From contig DIPH01000019.1 in the NCBI GenBank assembly GCA_002424045.1, positions 48,104 to 71,109 of the forward strand: DNA of 23,006 bases, in the 5' to 3' direction. Below, piece by piece: positions 15,774-22,048 of the stretch. A program made the position numbers and the translations under genes. The notes under the pieces are model-generated. The model saw nothing but the letters and a program-made list of their open reading frames with translations, had not been told where the DNA came from and ran no database searches. Every line of letters starts with the position of its first letter. The first letter of the stretch is position 1. The DNA is from Firmicutes bacterium UBA5493. Its GTDB lineage: Bacteria; Bacillota; Limnochordia; Darwinibacteriales; Darwinibacteriaceae.

Positions 15774-16646
15774 CTAATCTACAGTTTCTACCCAGTATTT
15801 CCGGGCGTAAAAGTTGATAAAGGTAATGATACCCACAATAACTAGAAGAACAAAGGACATGGCCGAGGCATAGCCCATCCTAAAGTGTACAAAGGCATTA
15901 ATGTATGTGAAAAAGCTAAGAGTGGCGGAAGCGTAGTTCGGGCCTCCCTCTGTCATAGCCATGGTAATATCAAAACTCTGCAAGGACTGGATCAAGGCAA
16001 TAATTCCAATGAAAAATGTTGTGGAAGACAAAAGAGGGAGAGTAATATGGCGTAAACTCTGCCAGCGTGTGGCCCCATCGATTTTGGCCGCCTCATAATA
16101 CTCCTCTGGGATGTTCTGCAGACCGGCCAAGAAGAGAATCATATGGTAGCCCGACATCTTCCAAATGTAAACCACCACCAAGGTCAGCAAGGCATAACGG
16201 GAGTCTCCTAAAAAGGAAGGCAGGTTATGTACTCCCAAATCTGCCAAAACGTTTGGCAACACTCCAAAGCGAGGGCTTAAGATCCAGCTCCACACCACAC
16301 CAATGGCCACCGTGGAGGTGATCACGGGCAAATAGTAAAGGCCTCGGAAAAAGGTGATGGCCCTGATGCGGTTATTGACCAAGATGGCCAAGAAGAGACC
16401 GCAAACCATGACCCCCAGAACATAGATTAGGCTGAACACCAAGGTGTTGCGGAGGATCATCCAAAATGTACCAGAGTTAAAGAGCTCCACATAATTGGAC
16501 GCGCCAATCCACTGCGGTGGAGAAAAGACATTCCAACTTGTAAAACTCGCCAAGAATGCGGCAATAATGGGACCGATCCGAAAGAAGACCAGCCCTAAGA
16601 CTGTGGGGGTAATAAACAACCACGGTGCAAGCTTCCCGTACCTCAT
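15774..16646 (-). CDS. Carbohydrate ABC transporter permease, MalF type (second sugar locus)
   Basis: This 290-residue CUT1 permease has about six membrane helices, the first being LAPWLFITPTVLGLVFFRIG. The EAA loop EAAKIDGATRWQSLRHITLP contacts the shared ATPase. The segment SFDITMAMTEGGPNYAS, conserved in sugar permeases of this group, is present. The start is ATG at 16646, 6 nt after AGGAGG; the in-frame TTG at 16664 precedes the ribosome site. It follows the binding-protein gene after a 59-bp gap holding a perfect 10-bp stem-loop. It works with the permease at 14929-15765 and the binding protein at 16706-18019. Confidence 0.93.
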   Translation of the reverse strand: MRYGKLAPWLFITPTVLGLVFFRIGPIIAAFLASFTSWNVFSPPQWIGASNYVELFNSGTFWMILRNTLVFSLIYVLGVMVCGLFLAILVNNRIRAITFFRGLYYLPVITSTVAIGVVWSWILSPRFGVLPNVLADLGVHNLPSFLGDSRYALLTLVVVYIWKMSGYHMILFLAGLQNIPEEYYEAAKIDGATRWQSLRHITLPLLSSTTFFIGIIALIQSLQSFDITMAMTEGGPNYASATLSFFTYINAFVHFRMGYASAMSFVLLVIVGIITFINFYARKYWVETVD

Positions 16647-16673
16647 AGGGACCCTCCTGACCAAAGCAAGTTA

Positions 16674-16697
16674 TAGGGGGAGGAATCCCTCCCCCTA
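16674..16697 (-). promoter_or_regulatory. Intercistronic stem-loop between binding-protein and permease genes (locus 2)
   Basis: TAGGGGGAGG (16674-16683) pairs with CCTCCCCCTA (16688-16697), a perfect 10-bp GC-rich stem with a 4-nt loop, 8 nt past the binding-protein stop. No U-run follows on the minus strand. Its position matches the stem-loop of locus 1, suggesting protection of the upstream mRNA from 3' decay or partial attenuation. Confidence 0.75.
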
Positions 16698-16705
16698 GTT
16701 TACTT

Positions 16706-18019
16706 CTACGGTTCTGGGTAATATCTTTCCAGAACAGCATTACCATCTCTTGTAATCTTCTCAATGGCCTCTTCTACAGTTTGCTGGCCATTGGTCACAG
16801 CATCCAACTCGCCGTTCATTCCTGCCCCTCCTGTGGAAGCATAGCCTCTCCATTCACTCCATCCCATGTTAAAGGTGGTGCGTACAGGAGTATCACCAAG
16901 GGCTAAAATGAGCTCCATATTTCCAGGTTGTTGATCCTTTTGGAGCCATTCCTCGGAGTAGGCGATATCTCTGTAAATGGGCACTTTACCTGGCATATAG
17001 GTTTCTACTGGGCGATTGGCACCGATGAGGTACTGGATAAAGGCCCAGGCTTCGTCTTCGTGCTTGGTAGTTGCAGCAATTCCTACTGAATCAGGCCAGT
17101 AGTATGAGCGCTCTTCACCTGGCTCTAATGATGGACCCTTAGGTACATTGGCAATTCCCCATCTAAAGGAGTCACCGGCAACGGTGCGAACATGGTCAAC
17201 CATCCAGGAACCATCAACCCACATAGCGGCTTGCTGGAGGGGGAAGAGGTCTTGTTGGCGCATTCCAGCCATATCTCGGTGTGCCATGGAGACACCGTGG
17301 ACATTGGTTAGGTCGGCCAAGAACTGTAGTGCTTCTTTGGCCTTATCATCAATGGCGATGCGGGTCTTGTTTTCGTTGAGAATACGGCCACCATTGGCAT
17401 AGACCCATGGTTCCACATGTGAATAGCGGCCATACCACCAGAATCCATACTGCTCAGGAGCTCTGTTCGGATTGGATTGGATGGTTAAAGCAAGGGCGGC
17501 TTTCTGGAAGTCATCCCAGGTCCAATCATCATTTGGATATTCTAAGCCGGCCGCATCGAACATGTCTTGGTTGTAAAACAAGACAGAACCAACCCAGGCA
17601 TAAGGAATGGCGTACATATCGCTAGTTTCCTTATTGGGGAAGCGGTCTTCGGCAAATACATTGTAGAAGTAGTTGTCAAGATCCAAGTCCCGATCCACCA
17701 GATGCTGGATGTTCAATAAAAGTCCATCTCTGGCCCAGGTATCAATATAACCTGTGGACATGGAGAAAACGTCGGGAAGTTCGCCAGCTGCAGCCATGGC
17801 AGCAAGGCGAGGCCAGAAGTTCGTGGGATCAAGGGCTGTCATTTCCACCTTGATGTTGGGATTTTCTGCTTCGAAGCCACGGATTAGCTCTGCTTCCATC
17901 TGTTGGAACTCTGGGTCCCACATGAAGTAGCGGAGTGTGACTTGTTCTGCCATTGCAAAAGCAGAGAGACTTGCTACCAATAAGGTAGCCAACAATGCGA
18001 TTACGAGATTTCGTTTCAT
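16706..18019 (-). CDS. Extracellular sugar-binding protein of ABC transporter (SBP family 1, locus 2)
   Basis: This precursor has about 437 residues, a signal peptide (MKRNLVIALLATLLVASLSA, cleavage near FAMA|EQ) and no lipobox cysteine. The mature family 1 binding protein shows VTLRYFMWDPEFQQMEAELI, FEAENPNIKVEM, AAMAAAGELPDVFSM, ATTKHEDEAWAFIQYLIG and an aromatic-rich C-terminus, common in oligosaccharide binders. ATG ATG occurs at 18022 and 18019. The second has the better 6-nt spacing from GGAGG. The gene sits 16 bp after the NAGPA-type glycosidase, so it belongs to the ROK-led operon. The substrate is unknown. Confidence 0.93.
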   Translation of the reverse strand: MKRNLVIALLATLLVASLSAFAMAEQVTLRYFMWDPEFQQMEAELIRGFEAENPNIKVEMTALDPTNFWPRLAAMAAAGELPDVFSMSTGYIDTWARDGLLLNIQHLVDRDLDLDNYFYNVFAEDRFPNKETSDMYAIPYAWVGSVLFYNQDMFDAAGLEYPNDDWTWDDFQKAALALTIQSNPNRAPEQYGFWWYGRYSHVEPWVYANGGRILNENKTRIAIDDKAKEALQFLADLTNVHGVSMAHRDMAGMRQQDLFPLQQAAMWVDGSWMVDHVRTVAGDSFRWGIANVPKGPSLEPGEERSYYWPDSVGIAATTKHEDEAWAFIQYLIGANRPVETYMPGKVPIYRDIAYSEEWLQKDQQPGNMELILALGDTPVRTTFNMGWSEWRGYASTGGAGMNGELDAVTNGQQTVEEAIEKITRDGNAVLERYYPEP

Positions 18020-18035
18020 CATTCTCCTCCAATCT

Positions 18036-19580
18036 TTACTTGAGAATCACGCCTACACTTGGAACCAAACGTTCGTAGGTAATGCCGGGCAAGCCCCTAC
18101 GGTCTGCTCCCTTTACGAGCTGGCCATAGAAGTACTGTATATTGGCTGAACCACCTCCATCTAGATTTAATGCATGCTTGTATCCTCTGTTTTTGAGCAC
18201 CAGTGAGAGTTCTTGTAAGCTGGCGCCAGAAGACTCCCCAGTCTCTTCTTCCATGCCGCGATTGACTCCCTCCACTGCCAAAACTCGAAAGCGTCCATCG
18301 AAATCAACACCAATGGCCAGGCGGGCGGCCTGCGTGCGGTGAATATCCATGGCATAATCCGTGGGAACGACGCCATAGTCCAAAACCTTTCCCCCGGAGA
18401 TGTTCTTACGGAAAAACTGTTCCTCTTTTAAGGTCTGCTCATGGAGGATAATCTCTCCGTCTTTCAGGAGGCCAGGACCGCACTGGATACCTGTATTGTA
18501 GGAGCTATCCAGGAAAGAGTAGTTTACCTCATTTGTGAATTTAGCTAGAGACGTATCTCCCTCCGGGAGGGACAGAACAAATCCGTTGTGGGGAATCTCC
18601 GTCTCTCCACCCCTCTTGAAACCCACAATGGATCGATCGATGATGATAAACTCGACCTTTCCGAGAGCTTTGGGCGTGTGGGTCCAGGTCTTCCCAGACT
18701 CTTCTACCCCGAAGTAACGGGTGTAGAGGGCATAATCACCAGCTTGGCCCTTGGCCTGGTTTAAGGAAAATGCGGAAAGATCCCAGGTTTGCCCCAGGAC
18801 GTCTAGCTTGAGGTCCTGGAGGGATATCTGGCGCAAGCCTACCTCTCCCGTAGTTGATATGAGGAGGGCGGAGCGGTTAAAAAGGGGCGGGCTTTCAATG
18901 ACCCCTTCCCGGATCTGCAGGCTGTAGGCGTCACCCAATAACGAAAATTCGCTAATATAGTCCTCTTCTTCAAAAAGGAAGAAGGAGGTGTTAAAAGCTA
19001 TGGGGTAATTTCCCATACGACCATGGAGTGAAGGAAGACCAATTCTTCCTACAGATACCACATCTTTTCGCGGGTCAAAACCTAGGTAGATCTCTTCTAA
19101 CGTCTGGTCAGGATCCCCTTGATACAGTTTTATCCTTTCTTGAGCATAGAGTAAATCCAAGATCTCCTGGGTTTTCCGATCTTTCTCCGTGGCTAGATCC
19201 TTAACCTGGAGGCGTCCATCTGTAATTACGTAGTTACATGTCTCTACTAGGTAACGAAGATGGTGGGTGATGCTTGAATTTTTACTAATGTGGACCATGT
19301 CTGTACCTTGGTTCATTAGGTCGACTTCTTCTATGGCTTCCTCATGTCCATAGGCATCCCAGAGGAGTGCAGTGGGCTTTGGGATTCCCCGGGCTAGTGC
19401 CTTGAGCATCCTCAACTGGGCAATGTCATCGAGCTTCAGATGGGAATTGCAGTGGATGCCCTTATGAAATTCCAACTTTGTCACATCGGGGGCTGTGACT
19501 TCAACCACATCGTAAAAGCTCCCATTATCCCTGGTGATTCTCGTTCTAGAGTAGACTAGATTGTGCTTCGGTGAGAGCAT
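18036..19580 (-). CDS. NAGPA-type phosphodiester glycosidase, cytoplasmic form
   Basis: The protein has about 514 residues. Its C-terminal region carries the hallmarks of the NAGPA (phosphodiester alpha-N-acetylglucosaminidase-like) domain: HRTQAARLAIGVDFDGRFRV, GASLQELSLVLKNRGYKHAL and the signature NLDGGGSAN (about 472-480). Family members release a sugar from a phosphodiester-linked sugar. The N-terminal 200 residues are not recognised. There is no signal peptide, although many bacterial relatives are exported, so it probably acts on an imported substrate. The start is ATG at 19580, 6 nt after AGGAGG; this overlaps the ROK gene by 35 bp, implying coupled expression. The upstream in-frame Met at 19649 has no ribosome site of this quality. 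The binding-protein gene follows by 16 bp. Confidence 0.82.
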   Translation of the reverse strand: MLSPKHNLVYSRTRITRDNGSFYDVVEVTAPDVTKLEFHKGIHCNSHLKLDDIAQLRMLKALARGIPKPTALLWDAYGHEEAIEEVDLMNQGTDMVHISKNSSITHHLRYLVETCNYVITDGRLQVKDLATEKDRKTQEILDLLYAQERIKLYQGDPDQTLEEIYLGFDPRKDVVSVGRIGLPSLHGRMGNYPIAFNTSFFLFEEEDYISEFSLLGDAYSLQIREGVIESPPLFNRSALLISTTGEVGLRQISLQDLKLDVLGQTWDLSAFSLNQAKGQAGDYALYTRYFGVEESGKTWTHTPKALGKVEFIIIDRSIVGFKRGGETEIPHNGFVLSLPEGDTSLAKFTNEVNYSFLDSSYNTGIQCGPGLLKDGEIILHEQTLKEEQFFRKNISGGKVLDYGVVPTDYAMDIHRTQAARLAIGVDFDGRFRVLAVEGVNRGMEEETGESSGASLQELSLVLKNRGYKHALNLDGGGSANIQYFYGQLVKGADRRGLPGITYERLVPSVGVILK

Positions 19581-20724
19581 GGCTAGCCTCCTGAATCTGA
19601 AATTGTTCGAGGGCAAAAAACTTCTCCATGACAAAGCGAACGATCCCACGTTCTAGAGAACCACATCCAGGAATGTTGCGCTTAATTTCAGGTGTATGGT
19701 ACATGGAGTCATCCTCTAAAATGTGATTTTTCACCTGATGATAGATAAAGTCGTTATAGTCAAAGACATTCCCTGTGAGGAGAACCTTTTTGGGATTGAG
19801 CATCTGGATCTGGGCAATCATTAATCTGGCAATATGGAGCGTAAAGGCATCCATCTCCTCCCGTACCTTAGGTTCTGCCACATGTTCGGAAAATTCCTTG
19901 TTTAAAGCGTCCACCTGCTCGTGCTGGACCGACGCTGAATAATAGGGAAGACTGTTGATCCTCCGAACTAAGGGGTCCGTCCGTAAAACGTGGTAGAGCT
20001 TGTCGATTCCTTTCCCAAAAAAGCGGTTGTCGCCACCTCTATTAGTGTAACCGTGGAAGATCTGGTTGTTGATGATCAGGGCCAGGCCAATCCCCTCGTT
20101 TATATATAAGGCGCTGGTTACATTATTAGACTGTTCTAACTCAATTTCATTCCTTGCGTAAATGCGCACCTCGGTATCAATAAAGACAGGTAAACCTAAA
20201 TTGGAACTCAAATCTTGCCCTAGGGGCTTTTCCGTCCAGTCCAAGTCGTTGGAACGATCGATGATCTGGTTATCAAAGTCCGTAACACCAGAAACGGACA
20301 TCCCCACGGCTAAAACCCTATTTTCAGGTAAGGACAGGGTCTTCTTTACGTCTTTCATGGAGGATGTTAGGGTTTGGAGATATTGATCATAGGAACTTGT
20401 TCCTAGCTCTATAATGCGGTCGTAAATCACCTGGGCTTTCAGATCTGAAACAAAGATATAGAAGTGGGAAGCGCGTAAATCAACACCAATGATGTACCAG
20501 AACCCTTCGTTCACCTCATACAAGAGGGGTTTGCGACCCCCACTAGATAAACCCTTCTGGGTGGAGACGATCATGCCGATCCTCTCGAGCTGGTTGGTGT
20601 AGTTGGAGATAGCCGTGAGGGAGATGCCACAACGCTCCGAGATCTCGGTTTTGCTGATGGGTCCCCGCTCATAGATGATCTCGTAGAGTTGTTTAAGATC
20701 AATTTTTTTTGCTTGTTTACCCAT
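19546..20724 (-). CDS. ROK-family transcriptional regulator lacking the zinc motif
   Basis: This protein of about 392 residues has an N-terminal winged helix-turn-helix (about 10-65: ELYEIIYERGPISKTEISER-type segment, then GGRKP) and a ROK domain. The segments IIGVDLRASHFYIFVSDL, AVGMSVSGVTD, YINEGIGLALIINNQIFHG and KKVLLTGNVFD are recognisable. The CxCGxxGCxE zinc motif of ROK kinases and NagC/XylR-like repressors is missing; the matching region is GYTNRGGDNRFFGKG. The normal DxGxT phosphate loop is altered to DLRAS. It is therefore unlikely to be a kinase. It heads the operon and probably senses the imported sugar or its product. ATG at 20724 (GAGG 5 nt upstream) is preferred over GTG at 20730. 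Confidence 0.88.
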   Translation of the reverse strand: MGKQAKKIDLKQLYEIIYERGPISKTEISERCGISLTAISNYTNQLERIGMIVSTQKGLSSGGRKPLLYEVNEGFWYIIGVDLRASHFYIFVSDLKAQVIYDRIIELGTSSYDQYLQTLTSSMKDVKKTLSLPENRVLAVGMSVSGVTDFDNQIIDRSNDLDWTEKPLGQDLSSNLGLPVFIDTEVRIYARNEIELEQSNNVTSALYINEGIGLALIINNQIFHGYTNRGGDNRFFGKGIDKLYHVLRTDPLVRRINSLPYYSASVQHEQVDALNKEFSEHVAEPKVREEMDAFTLHIARLMIAQIQMLNPKKVLLTGNVFDYNDFIYHQVKNHILEDDSMYHTPEIKRNIPGCGSLERGIVRFVMEKFFALEQFQIQEASHALTEAQSSLL

Positions 20725-20776
20725 ATCCACCTCGTTTTGAGCCTACTTTCTCAAGCAACTTTATAAACTCAACTAT

Positions 20777-20805
20777 ATTCTAACAGTCTTCTTCTTGCAG
20801 AACAA
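20777..20805 (-). promoter_or_regulatory. Sigma-A promoter of the ROK-led sugar operon
   Basis: On the minus strand TTGTTC (20805-20800), a 17-bp spacer and TAGAAT (20782-20777) lie 53-81 bp before the ROK start. A near-palindrome AGTTTATAAAGTT at 20769-20757 lies just downstream of the -10 box. It is a candidate operator for the ROK regulator; that assignment is inference. Confidence 0.65.
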
Positions 20806-20837
20806 TCTATTTCGGGTAAAAAGTGTGAAGGAAAGAA

Positions 20838-20870
20838 ATTCCCTATGGCAAGGAGCATGCCATAGGGAAT
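20838..20870 (-). terminator. Terminator of the kinase-like membrane protein gene
   Basis: ATTCCCTATGGC (20838-20849) pairs perfectly with GCCATAGGGAAT (20859-20870), a 12-bp stem with a 9-nt loop. On the minus strand the tail is TTCTTTCCTTC. It lies 24 nt past the stop at 20895, just upstream of the ROK operon promoter. Confidence 0.75.
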
Positions 20871-20879
20871 CGTTATGGA

Positions 20880-20890
20880 GGGACTGTCCC
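20880..20890. repeat. GGGACTGTCCC palindrome, copy 2
   Basis: Identical to the copy at 2458-2468 and again directly 3' of a minus-strand gene, 4 bp past the stop of the kinase-like membrane protein. Confidence 0.5.
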
Positions 20891-20894
20891 GCGA

Positions 20895-21629
20895 TCACCA
20901 ACCCAAGTAGGCGAAGAGGACCACCAGTGGAAATGCCACAGCCGCTGTGGCCAAGGGGATCGTTAACGTATCGGTTCCCCGTTTAGAGAAGAGCTCCACC
21001 ACTGCAGAAATTGGCGCCACCACCAAGGCTACCAAGAGGGAAATGTACCAGGAGAGTTCGCTCAAGAACAAGAGGGTTAAGAATACCGCAACAAATGCTG
21101 CCAACATCATGGCCATTGACCCCTCGTGGGTTTTAGCCCCTTCGACCCAAGCGTGGATGATGGTTCTTTTCCCTAAGAATTTTCCTACCAAAGCTGCCGC
21201 CGCATCTCCAAAACCCCAGGCCATCACCGCCACAGCCACCATGTATTGCCACTTGGCTCCTAGTATTCCCCAGAACAAGAGGATCAAAATGGCAAAGGAA
21301 AGCTGAACATAGAGTAATTGCTTACGCAGTTCACCTCCACGATCGGTTCGATCCACAAAAAGACGTTTGTAAACGGAGGTCTTTTCAAGGAAGTACAGGG
21401 CGGGGTAAGCTAAGAGCACTAGCACAAAGGCAGCAGCCACCGCCATATACCAAGTGCTAAAGAGCCGGAGAAGAATAAAGACGGAAAGGCTATAGGCCAC
21501 GTGCTGCATCTTGCGAATGACCTCACTGGGTAATTTGGACCAAGCCTTTAACATAGTGGGAATAGCGAGAAGTCCAACGAGGTAGTACACAATTAAGACT
21601 ACGGCAGCTAAAAGGTCTCGTTGAAACAT
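20895..21629 (-). CDS. CTP-dependent lipid-kinase-like membrane protein (SEC59/DGK1/VTE5 group; often called phosphatidate cytidylyltransferase)
   Basis: This integral membrane protein has 244 residues and about seven hydrophobic helices. It shows the motifs of the dolichol kinase/phytol kinase/DGK1 group: RKMQHV (39-44), GDAAAALVGKFLGK (141-154), KTHEGSMAM (166-174), a conserved acidic residue in VVELFSKRGTDTLTIPL (E212, D220) and a glycine-rich end. The eukaryotic members phosphorylate a lipid alcohol (dolichol, phytol or diacylglycerol) with CTP. The bacterial substrate is unknown; an undecaprenol or diacylglycerol salvage role is plausible. Start: ATG at 21629, 6 nt after AAGGAGG. It has its own terminator. 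An IS110 element begins in the gap upstream of its start, so its promoter region may have been altered. Confidence 0.85.
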   Translation of the reverse strand: MFQRDLLAAVVLIVYYLVGLLAIPTMLKAWSKLPSEVIRKMQHVAYSLSVFILLRLFSTWYMAVAAAFVLVLLAYPALYFLEKTSVYKRLFVDRTDRGGELRKQLLYVQLSFAILILLFWGILGAKWQYMVAVAVMAWGFGDAAAALVGKFLGKRTIIHAWVEGAKTHEGSMAMMLAAFVAVFLTLLFLSELSWYISLLVALVVAPISAVVELFSKRGTDTLTIPLATAAVAFPLVVLFAYLGW

Positions 21630-21730
21630 TTTTGCCCTCCTTCCTACTAAAATTCCCGGAGATTTGGTCGAATATACAAAAAGACTCCTCCTATTGTGTT
21701 ATTCTTGAATCAATCTAGATATTTCCGTAG

Positions 21731-21759
21731 TTGAACTCAGCCTTATTTCTTGGTAAAAT
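21731..21759 (+). promoter_or_regulatory. Sigma-A promoter driving the IS110 left-end RNA
   Basis: TTGAAC (21731-21736), a 17-bp spacer and TAAAAT (21754-21759) are close to the consensus. Transcription would start around 21766, the first base of the first stem-loop of the candidate bridge RNA. Confidence 0.7.
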
Positions 21760-21765
21760 TACCTT

Positions 21766-22030
21766 GAGGCATAGTTCTTCTGCGGACTTCTAACGAAGTT
21801 AACGCTTTGACCGAAGAGCAATGCCTCTTTTTCTTGCAGGAATTGCCCTGGGTTTTCCATAAAGCTCAAATTTGGGTGGGTTAGGTTGACTCCCCTTGCG
21901 GCTTGCATTTGTGTGTAAGATAACGCTCTATACGAGACTGCCGCCCACCTAGTTTTTCGTCATCAGCGACCGGTAAATAGAACGCTGCGAACAAACGCTT
22001 GAACAATAGGGACCGGCTGATGATATTACT
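21766..22030 (+). ncRNA. Candidate IS110 bridge RNA (left-end non-coding RNA)
   Basis: Three successive stem-loops fill the gap between the promoter and the transposase start. Stem-loop 1 pairs GAGGCAT (21766-21772) with ATGCCTC (21821-21827) and has inner stems TTCTT/AAGAG, CGG/CCG and ACTTC/GAAGT. Stem-loop 2 pairs GGTGG (21875-21879) with CCACC (21945-21949) and GCGGC (21898-21902) with GCCGC (21940-21944), leaving a large asymmetric internal loop. Stem-loop 3 pairs TCATCAGC (21960-21967) with GCTGATGA (22016-22023) plus CGGT/ACCG, again with a large loop. Known IS110 bridge RNAs have a 5' stem-loop, a target-binding loop and a donor-binding loop, encoded upstream of the transposase. Loop roles are inferred. 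The 3' end is approximate. Confidence 0.65.
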
Positions 22031-22048
22031 TTCTTGGAGGTAGATACC

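Noticed and set aside
21766..21835. Stem-loop 1 plus T-run as a plain terminator for a plus-strand gene
   Set aside because: No plus-strand gene lies upstream of it, and a promoter directly precedes it; an attenuator remains possible and is noted as such.
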